Translations under genes and position numbers: made by a program | The notes under the pieces: generated by a model | The model's input: only the letters and a program-made list of their open reading frames with translations | Told to the model about the DNA's origin: nothing | Database searches by the model: none | Part shown: positions 33,501 through 46,500 of the stretch, piece by piece | Layout of the letters: each line of letters begins with the position of its first letter | Position numbering within the stretch: position 1 is the stretch's first letter | From: Atopsyche davidsoni | Lineage: Eukaryota; Arthropoda; Insecta; Trichoptera; Hydrobiosidae | Assembly: GCA_022113835.1 (NCBI GenBank) | Contig: JAILWY010000019.1 | Location: forward strand, 1,488,001 to 1,552,000 | Direction: 5' to 3' | Length of the DNA: 64,000 nt

Positions 33501-35617
33501 AATTGATTTCCACTCATGCAGACGCGTATTTATTACACTTTGAGAGAAAGCGTTACAATTGGGATTAATAAGTGGATTTTAAAATTAATTATAACTGGAA
33601 ATTTTTATTAAATTATAAATGTTCGAAAAAATCTAGATTCATGCATGTTGTATTTTTTTTTGCCGATTGATATATCTCAAGTATATGTTAATAATACTTT
33701 TTCAGCAATTGAAATATATTTTTTTGCTATTTTGTTTGCTGATTTATGTTATTCCATAATTCTTCAGTAATGTTCATTTCACCACCCTGCAGCTGAGCAG
33801 CTGCCGGCCGCTGAGTCAATATTTGCTACTCTGCTAGCAATACGTACACAGTTCTATTTAATTTAGTGTACATATGATCTTCATTTATAAAATTTCAATT
33901 AAAATGTACTTTATTTACGAAATTAAAAATTAGCCATTACGTATAGCTCTCACTTAAAGATGTTTGAAAGCTTACCAGCTTGACCTGCTCAGAGAGACAG
34001 TAGGGCTAGCCTTAGAGGTGCTATAAATATAATGAAGATGGAAGATGAATTCAAGGAGCTCTAGCCGAGGAAGACAGCTTTGGCACTTAACGCTTTATCC
34101 AAGGGGTAACCTGTGTGTAGCGTGTGGATAAGAAGAACTTATATTTTAATTAGATATGTTTTGTGGTATGTTTTTTGTTTGTCAAACATATGGAATAATG
34201 CAAACAACACATGTGCATCCAAAAGTGTAAAACATCAGTTTCGGGTATTTTTAAATCAAGAGTTCATATTCAAAATAGAAAATAACATCTGGCATTAAAT
34301 GCGCAGTGACATTGACCCCAAATGGCTCGGTCTTTTGGGTTGTTTCCACGTTTGTTTTTTAAATTATTAATAAAAATTATATCAACTACGAATACACTTT
34401 GTTATATGAGTTGATATGTATAGTAAATATTTAGAGTTATAGAAAGTAGTCTTAATAAGAACGAATTATTTATTTTACGATGTGGATAGTATTGTAATTA
34501 AAAAATATTTTTAAAAAAACTTACGTACGAAACGATTTGAATAGAAAGAGTATCCCCATGATTTAGAAAAAATATGTATGTTATGTGCTTTAGACATAAT
34601 GTATATATGTAGAGTTTTGAAGTATTTAATGTATTCTTCAAATTTTAATTAATAAAGTGTAATTAAAATAAATATTTTTGAGATTATTTGACATATCGTT
34701 TTGATACATTTATGGGATTTGTAATTTCATCAATTTTTTTTGTTATGTATTATCATATTAAAGAAGTTATCTAAAAATCCGTTTTTCTTGTTAATGTCTA
34801 ATTTTATTTTGTTGCAGCAATAAATTATTTTAAAAATAATACTGCTACATAAAAAAAAAATTGTTAACAAGTTTAAAATTACATTAATATAAATATTATA
34901 GTAGTAGTCTACACACACGATAATAGCAAACAATAACGATTCGTATATTTCTTAAAGCTTCCAAGTAACAGATGAATACATAATAAGAAACCATACTTAT
35001 TGTTATCTGTGACAGTATTATATGGCCATAGATATTATAAGTGTATAATAAACGCATGAAGACATCCATTGATATATCATGAAATACGGACAGTTTAACA
35101 TCAACAAAGAGAATACATTTATTCCGTGAATTTACAGCGGTGCCTGGTTTCTGAAGTACCGTTCTTAAAGCAATGCAGCCTGAAGCCTGACGTTCGATCT
35201 GTTTAACTATTGGGTGCGTTTATAATGCATCTTTTGGAGGAGCGAATCCAATTGCCGATTATTTTCCTGAAACTATGTCGCCTTTTTCGTTTGATTATGC
35301 AGTAGTAAATTCGTATTTGTTACATCAACACGACGCGGCGCGGATATCGAGAAATTTTCTAAGTCAATTTAATTTAAATATCTGGCCCCTTTTTACTAAA
35401 ATTATGAATGAAATTTACTTTAGCGATCGTCTCCTCAGTCCATTATCATGGCGGAGTACACTCCGCCTAAAATACGATACGAATCCTCAGCGACGATCGC
35501 GCGGCCCGGCCCCGCTGCGGTCGTCGCCGGCTTTTCCGTTCAGTCTGCATTTTTATACTAAAATACCCCGAAGGTTTCGAGGAACGAAGAAAAACGGTGA
35601 GGTTCCTCGTGGAGGGA
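27551..35617. other. Gene-poor AT-rich region
   Basis: About 8 kb without a gene I can support. Short GC-richer patches occur at 28625-28700, 29390-29510, 31115-31205, 33215-33500 and 35480-35600. They have no recognisable protein or RNA features. The last lies just beyond the 3' end of the CCN gene. Confidence 0.4.
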
Positions 35618-36226
35618 TTAGCCCTCGGCGGGGGCGGCGGTGCGGTGCACGCGGTGCAGCCGTGCCGGGGCGCGGGCGCGGCAGAACTCCGGCCCGCACT
35701 GGCACTTCACGAGCCACTGGGTGCTCACCGAGTGCGCGTACTTGTCGCCCTGCGCGATGAAGCGCTTGTAGCTCTCGGCGTGGCTGCGGTTGCCCTGCCG
35801 GACGTCGAACATCTGCGAGTACTCGACTCGCAGGAAGCGGTGCGGGTTCTTGCGGTGCTCGAAGCCGCGGGTGGCGACCTTCTCGGAGAGCCAGATGTCC
35901 TTCTTCGGTTCCATCAGCTCCGACAGAACCTCGTAGACGTCGTCCACCTCCTCGTCGATTTGGAGCGAACTGCAGATCATCTCGATCTGAAATGAGAAGC
36001 GAAACTCATTCTATTGTCAAATTCAATAAAACGCTGAGAATGAGCTAGGCGACGGAGAGGCCCGGGGGCTGACCTTGATGGTGGTGCTGCGGAGGGGCGC
36101 GCAGCAGGAGCCCGGGCGCACGCAGCCGCCGCACAGGCGCGGGCGGAAGCGGCGGCGCGACAGGCAGGGGCCCGCGCGCAGCCGGGACGCGCCCAGGCGC
36201 TCGGTCGCCTTGCACGAGTGGCTCCT
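35618..36226 (-). CDS. CCN-family (CTGF/CYR61/NOV-like) protein, C-terminal cystine-knot exons; 5' exons not found
   Basis: Two minus-strand exons, 36226-36074 and 35986-35618, joined in phase 0 with good acceptor and donor sites. They encode 51 + 122 residues and then stop. The first reads SHSCKATERL, then AGPCLSRRRFRPRLCGGCVRPGSCCAPLRSTTIK. This is the first half of the CTCK cystine knot of CCN matricellular proteins, where the common pattern is 'C..G.C.S.K.YRP..CG.C..G.CC.P'. The second begins IEMICSS and later has WLVKCQCGPEFC, the CxC half of the knot. Between them lie about 85 residues with many charged groups, far longer than the usual 15-20. IGFBP, VWC and TSP1 domains are expected upstream (higher coordinates), but I could not identify them. 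The first exon is very GC-rich. Confidence 0.7.
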
Positions 36227-36486
36227 CTGCAACAAGTATCTGCAACTTCACTGCATGCCCGAGTAGTGTTCAAGTATGGCTCCCAGTTACTTCAACAATG
36301 CCATATTCCCCCCAAAACTTTCATACATAAGTATTTCAGATGCACTCATATTGATGATATCATATTGATTGAGTGTGCCCACGCGCAGTGCTCAGCGACA
36401 TCTGGCAATTGTCACGTAACTTAAATCACTGAGCTACCGAAGCCAGTCTGCTTGCACTTTCGTATGAATGTTCCACCACAGATGCT

Positions 36487-36538
36487 CTCTATTTTCCTAT
36501 ATATATTTATATATATATATATACATAGGAAAATAGAG
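36487..36538. repeat. Short inverted repeat around an AT run
   Basis: CTCTATTTTCCTAT and its exact complement flank a TA-rich loop, so the whole 52 bp can fold back. Confidence 0.7.
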
Positions 36539-37691
36539 ATACTTGATCAATCTTTAAAACTCTTTTATGAAAGGCTTCGAGAAAAAAAAATTGTATCGGG
36601 TGCTCCATCTGATGCTTGTCGTGAGTGATTGTCTTGTAAGTATTTTAGTCATCTACTACTAATGAAATTTTTGTATAAATATTAAATTTTTCATTGCTTT
36701 ATATGGGCGCTTTTTTTGAACCCTCGTGCGAGTCTTTTTAAAACCATCCCTCTGAACCTCTTTGCATTAAAATTTCACCCCATGCTCATGGTAATAATAA
36801 TTAAAAAAATTGCACCGTCTCTTAAATTATAAAACGCTTCAATTACAAACAAACCGGGCTTACGTTGTAACTTAACTTCTTGCGGAGAAGCTGCGGCTAT
36901 TTTTACTTTTTATAAAACCAACAGTGAGGCTAACATCAATTTCAGTTTCCACAAGAGCTCAGCCGAGGCGGTGAATCTTGTTTTCCCTGAGCAAATTGTT
37001 AATTACGGTGGTGCAATCAGTACAGCTTATACTGAGTAGAATATATGTAAACTATTTTTAAACTAATATAAAAATCGTTAGTTTCACCTTCGGAGGAACT
37101 TGCTATCGGTGTTTTTTAAACTACGATTTATATGAGATTATATTATCATTTAAATGTATTATATTAGCGTTTTCTATACTTTAATAAAAAACAAAATTAT
37201 AATTTTAATAAAATGTGGTAATTATTTGATAATTTATGTTGTTCAAACAACTTATACTTGTCTTGAGGAAAATTGATATTATTATTTAAATTTAAATGTT
37301 GTATCATATCAAAGAAAAAAAGGGGATTGGACAGAGGAAACATACGTAGATGCGAAATGTACGCCAGTGACTGGAAGTCGACTGTGATATGTGTTCGATG
37401 AAATGGTCTCCAACCTTCCCCGAGGAGAAGCACTCGAAGAAGATAAATGAAATAACATATAGTAATATCTTACGCAGGACACTTTGACGCGATTATTCTA
37501 TTAATTGTTGAATGCTAGATGATCGAAAAACTCGGAGAGTAAAAAAATAATTGGAAAGTACAAGGAGAGCACCCCTATCCTATTTCACAAACTCAGTCGC
37601 AGATCTGACCATCATAAGCGTGACGACCCCGGCGAAGGGTGAAGAAGGGGACAGAGCTAATTTATGTGCAATCGCCTGCTAGACTACGTTT

Positions 37692-38100
37692 GGATCTGGT
37701 ATATAATCTGACAGCAATTTTTCATATATTCTGTGATACACCTGCCTGCGAACGGCGGTTTACTGCGCCGCATTTTAATATAATTTAAATTTGTTGCGCT
37801 GTATATTTATATTTACATTTTTTAAAAACGTATGAGCGTGATATAACTTTTTATCATTATAACATAAGTGCGCTTGGTTTAGTTGAATTTTTTTAAAATA
37901 GAAGCTAGTCATTAAAGGAATCAGTTAGGTTAGGATCTGGTTTATAATTTGACAGCAATTTTTTATATATTCTGTGATACACCTGCAGTATATGGCGCCG
38001 CATTTTAATATAATTTAAATTTGTTGCGCTGTATATTGGGATATTTATTACTGCTTGATTATTTTTTAATAGAAGCTAGTCATTCATGGATTCAGTTAGC
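37692..38100 (+). repeat. Two-copy tandem duplication, about 240 and 168 bp
   Basis: Copy 1 (37692-37932) and copy 2 (37933-38100) share GGATCTGGT-TATAAT, TATTCTGTGATACACCTGC, GCGCCGCATTTTAATATAA, and GAAGCTAGTCATT near the end. Copy 2 lacks about 70 bp of the middle. Confidence 0.8.
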
Positions 38101-41100
38101 AAACTATGTAAAAGTTTTAATTATTACTGATAGATAAGATAATACAAATAATTCTCTAATCTAAACAGATTCGTGTCGTTTAATGTTTAACTCATGGCTC
38201 GTTGATTTTTTCGTCGTTCAAACGGTTTTAATACAACTTTAGCTTTTCTTTTTGTAAAGTGGCTGATTATTTAACTTCAATAACAGATTTAGATTTTATG
38301 TTAAAAGTTAAAGTACACACTTACTCGAACATGTAAATTCCTCGATCGTTTTCACGTACTCTTGGTTGAACGAATTCGCGGCTATAAGAATCTGTCGATA
38401 TATTTTTGCCGTAGGTTTAGATTTAATATTCAATGCTATATTTTTTTTCATTCACGCAGTTATTGCGAAATATGAATTATTGGAATATTTTTTTGTAAAC
38501 ATACCAAATACGGGACTGTTGAAGATATGCAGTACGTGCTCTGATTATTATGGCACGCAGATAGGGGGGGAAACGAATTCCCCTTATAATAACCCCGACG
38601 CAGGATTGCAATGTGTTAAGGGAGTTTATTTTTCTTTCTCCTCTCCATTTAAAAGAAAAACATTTGGGCGACTCTACTGCATTAAAGAGTCGTGATCTGA
38701 TTTCAAAACATTGAATTAGCGATACTTTTTTAACTTTCCTAAAACGAGTATTTCTTTTAAAGTAAAGCATTTAATCCATTTAAATAAAAAAAAACATAGT
38801 CGGTCCTTAAATGATCAATAATCGTGCTTAAGAATTTATGCATTGCTTGAAACATAAAAAAAACAATGTATTAAATTATATTCCTACTTGTTGTAAATCC
38901 AGACCAACACGCTGACATGAGCTCTGAATTAAACTGCTAGTTTTTTTGTTTAAATTAGAATATCAACTTACCATATTAGCAAAATAAAATTATGTCAAAA
39001 TTGGCCATTATAAAAAATACGACTTTGCATGTTATTTTTTGAACCAAATAAATTATATAAGTAACCAAAATTTTTAATGCCCCAAGATCTTGGATCTTTA
39101 TTAATAAAAGTCCAGAGGAAACAATCGCTTTGAGTTCGGGTAAGCGGAAGAGATAAATTGTTGCCACAAATCGTGAAAAGATTTAATTTTTCGGTACCTA
39201 TAGGAATCCCTAAAATTATACTACTGAAAAGCATACAATGATTTTTAGTAGTAATTAAAGAAGATCCTGCTGGATTTAAAGGAGGTCTGCATAAATTAAT
39301 ATCATCGTAATACCCACATTTCGATGGTTTGGTAATGTTATCGGAGCTCTGCGTAGTCTTCCGTTTAGAAAGTCTTTATTAAGTAAATTCGTTTGTAATT
39401 TCAAAGATTTTAAGTACAAAAAAAATACTTGATTCAGAATTTAAAACGAGCTGAGTTCATCGTCCGCGGGCGAAAACTCCAAGCTGCAGAGCTTGGAGCT
39501 GCCAATAATTTTAATTCTCAGAATACCAAGTGGCTGCAATATTTTTAAGACGAATAGTCGATCTTGAAACAATATTGCCATGTTTTCGTTGATATGCGTA
39601 CTAAAATAGTTAATTTTTTTATGCTCAGAATCCAATTTCCGACTATTGAGGTTTCAGTGAATTGCTATTTAAAATATTAAATAATTGCAAATATTTATAA
39701 AGAATATGTTTATTTCGTCTATATTTATTATTTTTAACATAAAATGTATTATCATATTCAACAAAAATAAAACATAATAGAACTTATTATATAACTCACA
39801 TTCAGCATAATTTGTAAAAACAAACAATGTGTGAACATCGTTTCAGACGTAAAAATAAAATATTGCAGTTTTGAAACATGTTTATAGCATATTTTTAATC
39901 TATAATAAATGCAAAAATACGTGTCGATGAAAAATCACACTATCCAACAAATGTATAAAAATCTAATTTTAAATGATTTGATTGCTTTGAGCAAGATGGA
40001 CTGCAGAACGTCACCGTTGAGAAGGGGCCCCATTATCCCGGCCATGATTCCATAACGTCTGAGATGACGATGATAATGATTAATTAGAGTCATGATCATG
40101 TAACATATAAAAGAGCTTTGAATAAAATTTGGAAAGACACATTTGAAATAAAATTATATATTCGATGTTAATAGCCCTACCTTAAACGTCACAACTAACA
40201 TCTGTCTAAAAATAATTAAATTGATAAACTTTTAACATTCTGAAAACAACTAAAGACTATCAACTCAGAGAAAATAAATTTTCTAAGAAATCCTCACAGT
40301 TACCAAGCGGGTGTAGGTGCGACTGGAATAAAGCGAGGGAGGTGCGACTAGAATATTTACTCCGAGAATAATGAGACATGGCTTATTATGCTTGCTAGAA
40401 GCATCTACGGCTAAAATATTGCATGTTTTTGATAAAAACTTTATGTGAAAGACGCATAAACATTACATGACTTGTAATGAAACTCTATGAAAGTTAGACT
40501 GAGATATGAGAAATACTTTGAAGTTGTCAAACATAATTTAGTAAAGTGTGCACAGTACTTGAATAGTAATGCTAACAACGGAACACAGTACAAAAATACT
40601 TAAAAAATATACATTTTCATTACGAAAATGGGGTGGATACAAACTGCACTTTTAGCGTTAGTGAATTAAAGATGAAAATAGTCGCGCAAACAAAGTGCTG
40701 GCTGAACAATCTCCCCGGGCATGGTTCTGAACGCAGTCGACCAGCCAAGGCGCTGCACACACCGCAGAGAGCAAAAAGAGCGGAATAAATCGCAGCGCTT
40801 GCGGCACGTCCATAGACAAGTAAGTGGCCATATCGCGCGTGTAACGAGCGGGGCCCTGCACACTGGGACTCGCCCCGCTGCACTGATTGTAATATTAAGA
40901 ACGACAATGCATGTTCAACTGATTTATAATGTGATAGAAACTAACGTTAGGTTAGTTTACAAGCAGCGAAATTAATTTTCAGATTTATTTTAATTTTAAG
41001 GCAATTCTTCTTTCCCGTCTTTCAAGTTTTGCTTTGGATCACCTGAAATATTAAAATTACGACGTGCATATATATTACACCGGTAGAATACCACGCAGTT

Positions 41101-43561
41101 GATTTCAATAAAATAACTAAAAATTCCGTCTCTAAAATATATTCCAGTTATATTTATAAAATTTGACTGCGTCTGGTAGACTGGTATTATTTGGAGCCAT
41201 GGAAAACATGCAGATGATGAATGATTGCCAAAAGTTGTCACCAGAAAAAGTAATGTTCGTTCCATTGTTTCTTTAACTATAGTTAACTTCCTACAATGGA
41301 ATATGGTTGGAAATTACGGTTTTTGAAAATAAATATATAAAAAAACTTAAAAATGTGATCAGTGTGTACATGACAACAAAAAAAAAAAACAGTAGATGAA
41401 AACATAATAAAGGCAGTAATAAATTAGCTTTGAAGCAAGAAAATGACGAAAAATTGTTGGTAGTCAATATTATGTATTCATTTTAAAAGTCATCTTTAAG
41501 TTTCTACTATAAAACCTTTTATATGAAAAGCCATATAAACAATTCTTTTACTTGTAAATCTGTCTTGCATATTCCTGGTTATAAAAAAATTCACTCCATG
41601 TTTTAATAATCTTTATAGAGATCTGACCTGCTCGTGGCTATGTGAAAACTTAAGATGTCATAAATATGTAACGATTGCATCTCAATGAGTTAAAAATAAT
41701 GATTCTCTGCTGATTAGATTACGGCTTAATATTTTGAAATATATTGACTGCGAGCCCGAGTGGTGGTGACCTGTGACTCCTGACAAAAGCATTCTCATTG
41801 AAACTATACCCCTTTGCAGTCAAAGCGGAGACCTGGTCCTGGATTTGAATAATGCGCCAGCGCTGGTGCGTCGCGGCGCAGACCTCAAAGGCTGCCAGCC
41901 CGGCGCGGAGGCAAAGGCGGAGTGAGTGATTGAACGGTCCCGGCGCGTAAAGGGCTCCATTCGCGGCTGGGAGTGGGCACAGGCGCAGGTGAATTGACGT
42001 TTTTTGTAGAAAAAGTGTCAGAGTAATTTAATGTTACTCTAAAATAATTACTTAAAATGAAATCAGCAGCAAATTAGTAATGAACAAATGATAAAAAGCT
42101 AAAATTGTCTCAGAAGTATCTCAATGTTATAAGTACGCAAAATAGACATTTACCTGAAAAATGGATGTCGATTTTAATAAAAAAAGGGTATTAGTCACTT
42201 GTTTTTTTAACCAGTGTTAAGTGATATAGTTATTTCAATGTTTTGAAATACAAATACGACATATACGAAGCGACTAAGTAACAAGGTGAGAATCTGAGTG
42301 AGTGTGCAAAAAACCAAGCCATGCCCAGTCACTGTAGCATAGTCACGTTGCAGTTGGGTCGATCCGTTGAATCGGTTGCTATAAAATAAAAGAGATATAT
42401 ATGTATACACACTTTAGTGCTCTCTAGTCTAGTAGAAATAAAAAAATAATTTCACATGACTTTGTTCTTTTAAGGTATAAACATTACCTGCATTTAGGTA
42501 TCTTTTGAAATTGTAAATCAAATTACTGATTTTGACACTATATTGCTAAAGGACAAAAGTTATTTACAATAAATTAATATTTTACTGCTTAAAAATCTCG
42601 TAGAAATTTACAAGGACGATGAAATTTTTGGTTTATAAAGCAGTATAAAATTTCAACTTTTTCTAAAAGTTGCAGTCCTCCTGAATATTCCCCTTTGATT
42701 TCTCTTTAGCACAAATATACAGGTGACACTGATTGATTGATTGGTGATTTTCTGTTATAGGCTTGTATAACAGAATATATATTTATGTAAATACAAACAT
42801 ATAATTTCTAAATAAACATATTTTTGAAATTTGCTGTATTATAGGTATAATTTAACACATAATTTTGGAAAGACCATACATGATTTTATAGCATTTCCCA
42901 GAAAAGCACCGATGTTGTGAATCAATCCAAAGTTTTCGCTTGCGAATCAATATTTTGATTGGCAAACCATATGACCGTGGAGGCTATTCCAGATTTGAGG
43001 GTTGGTTCATTTTTCAGGGACTCTGCAAATTGTGGAAATCGAAAGCTAACAATTCCAACCCTTGGGACAGGTTCAGTCATCTGTTCTCGCAAACCATTGC
43101 TATGGTTTTATTTTATCACTCAATAAATGTTTAAATATAATTTTTTTCTCATGCAAATGTTCGGTTTTTAATAATATCTACATATTTACTTACAGTAGTT
43201 TATAGTATGTAAAAAGAGTGAATTTCAAACCTTTCAATAAATTTTTAAGAATTATTTATATTTAGCTAATCAAAAATGATGTCTCAATTAAGACTCATTT
43301 GATGGCATTTATTCATTGAATGAAGTTTTGTATGCGCAGTCTATAACCAGATACGGACAATATTGGTATATTATTGTCTGACGTGATGAATAAATTCATA
43401 TATCCAGGCAATCCAATTTAAGCCCTCGAAACTATAAATAAAAAAACCCGTTGACGTGGAGGTTGCGGTCGGTGACTTCTGGACGTGAGTTTCTTGTATC
43501 GATTCTTAACTCGGCGCAAAAGCCCTCGTTGAAGATATTCAGCTCACGCCTGTTTCAGTTT

Positions 43562-43578
43562 GGTTAGGTTAGGTTAGG
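43562..43578 (+). repeat. Short interstitial TTAGG run
   Basis: GGTTAGGTTAGGTTAGG is three units of the arthropod telomere repeat. It is too short to be a telomere, and such runs are common inside arthropod chromosomes. Confidence 0.6.
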
Positions 43579-46500
43579 CTTGGTTCTTTCAGTTTTTTTT
43601 GTTTTTTTATTATTTTAAAGTTGTAATTTTTAAGAAGGAATAAAGGAGTCGCTGCCGGAACTGGAAGATTACCTGACGGTTTCCCAGCTCCGGTGGTAAA
43701 AAAAATGGTTAGGTTTGGTTGAAGACAATCTCTACTGGCATTGTTTATGGCGCTAAAGAATTGATACACAAGTCATTACCAAAAGCAAGTTATCATTTAT
43801 TTAAAAATACTATAATATTTAAAAAATGTTTTTCTACTATATATTTAAAGTCAAAGGTAGAATCATAAATATTATGAGTTTAATTTAATCAAAAAAGATT
43901 TTGCTTTACGATGAAAACATGCTGAAGAAGATTGTCATAATTATAATACTCTGCTGTTTATGAAAGGTGATACACGCTACACCATAAACAACGGTAATAA
44001 GCCAATAGCATTCAATTAATTTGTGTATTTTTTATGTTTTTGTCTAAAAAAACAACGCATACCTGACTGACTAACTTTCCGTTTGGTTGTCAGTTGCAGG
44101 CAGGTGTAAAAATGATTTTATGATTTCAACATGCACAAAACAAACACTTAAAACACGTGCAGCCCTGAGAGTCTGCAAACCACTTAATAACATAGTAAAT
44201 ATTAAACCGTAGGTGTCGACGCTTGCTCTTTACTTCTAAAGGTGGTGCAACCGAGTCTGGCAGGGAACCGGCAACTGAGAAGGTTCTCGAAGGAGGAACT
44301 GTCAACAAACAAGTAGCGAACTTCGCTTGCCGAAGTTGATTTGTGACGAAATGGAAGATCCTGAGAACGGAGGAGTCTTCGATTAATTGGAAAGCTCTGA
44401 ATGCAGAACTTTGTCACAAGTGGAAAAGGAGGGTATTATTCATTTAAAGTTTACTGCGACTTGAAATACATCATTAGGAACTAATTAAAAATGTTTAATT
44501 AATGTATAAAAAAATGGCTTTAAAATAAATCTTTAATTTTATTCTTTTAAGTCTTTAATAAATGCTACATAAATAGAAAACACTTTTATATACTATTAAT
44601 TTTCCAGAGTTTTAGCAAAATTCAAACAAAAGCTTTTTATAAAAAAATTAAAGAAAATTAATGAGTATTAAATTAAATTAGCTTTAATAGTATATTTTCA
44701 AAAATATTTTTTTACCTATTTATTGTATGTTTGTTAAACAGTTATGTTTCAGGGACTTTTTATATGGATTTTAGCCGGGTAACCTAAGGTATAATTTAGA
44801 ATTTTAGTAAAATTTTAAGTAAGCATTGGGACTTAATGAAAAGTTGATATTATAAATAATGTTTCATAAAACCTCACCATAAAAAAAATTAATCCATGTT
44901 TTTTAAATCATTTGACATTTTTTAAAATTTTATTTTGAGATTCATATAATATTTTTTCCTATTCAAATTCAAAGAATTTAAAGACAGAGGAAAAGCTTCA
45001 GTCGTCAGCCACAATATTTCTGCACTTTGTCTATGCTCTCGCATCGAACATCCGCCATGGCAATCAAGACTACATATTTTACAAGGCTGCAAAGAAAAAC
45101 AGAGTCAAACTTTACGATTAAGGTTCCAAGTTTCCACAATGCTCTTTCGCCAGACTAGGTATTACACTTTACTCCGTAACTAGTAAAATGGAAACCGACG
45201 AGCCATAAAAATTCGTTCTGTACTATTTTCACTTATTTCCTAATCCAAAGTTCACAGTCATATTATTAAATATCAACTGTTGGGTAATCATGTGCATTTG
45301 TATAAAACATCCAAAAGTAATAAGAAATAAAATGTTTAAATTTGGTATTCAATTAAATGCAATGCTAAATTGCATTTCTATGGTTCAAAACCATCAGTAA
45401 TCTTCAATTAAATACATCGCAGTCCATCAACGGAGGAGTCTTCAGAGCATTGTGCCGGTGTTAATTGAATTGAGAGCTTCGGTTAGTATACTGCGCAGGG
45501 CGGTATGACTTAGATCGCTGAAGCTCACTGTGAGGAGTTGCTCCCAACTTGGAACAGAAGACGGAACTCGGGAGTCTCTTGCCGGATGCAGGTACCGGTG
45601 TCATCAAAAAGTTGTGATATTGAGTGGAAAGTATTTTGAACTGGAGATTGTATATATATATATATATACTTATAAAAAATAATATAAATACATTGAAAAA
45701 TCTGTAGATAACCTGCAACAAGCAACCTCACTACCCTCCCAGAACATAAATATTCTAGGTAAATTTTAAATTAATGAACATGGAAAAAATAAGTTCATAA
45801 ATTTTGAAAAATTCTTTGAATAGGAGGTCTTACATCTCTCTTACAATCCTCCTCCTCTTGGATTTTTTTTGAGTAACTAGAGGTTCATGGCTCATTTTTT
45901 TTTGGCTATGTCGACATTAATTTTAAGAATAAATTAAACAGTGTCTTTATATAATTTCCCCCATTTCAATAAAAATTCTCGGGTACATAATTATTTTATA
46001 ATTTGCTCATGTTACAGTTACAATGCTCTCAACCATTTAAAAACTCTTAGTCGCCTGACCACTGTTTTCTGACGACTTCCAAATCTAAGTTGGCAAGTTA
46101 GATAAAGTCGTTTTTTTTTGTGTATACAAGTTCTCTTAGACTTGCGAGCTTTGCATATATTTTTTTCGACTAAATACATTTTTTTTGAAATTATTATTTT
46201 TTCACACATCAAATTTGATTGAAAACTGCTTAACACTATTGCCCCTTTTCCTCTTGCTATCTTTATTTTAAACCGAAACATAGTCACCAACAACCTAAAG
46301 CATGTACATTTTACCTATTATTTGTTAAATGACTTTTAACTTGGACGCGGTAGTAAAAGACAAAATTATCAATTAGCATAAAGTTATTTTGATAAATATA
46401 TATGGATATAAAAGATAAAATATAATTATTAATTAGTAAAAGATATAGATGTACACCGGCCTTGCCACTGATCATTTCCTGGAAGACCTGCCTACTTGTC

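Noticed and set aside
35275..35760. 161-codon plus-strand frame overlapping the CCN terminal exon
   Set aside because: It is the GC-rich antisense shadow of the CCN exon, which has splice sites and family motifs on the minus strand.
43562..43578. Telomere or chromosome end
   Set aside because: Only three TTAGG units; too short and internal.
43640..45620. One repeat family linking the GC-rich patches at 43.65, 44.2 and 45.5 kb
   Set aside because: They share short words such as CGGAGGAGTCTTC, but I could not align them convincingly by eye.
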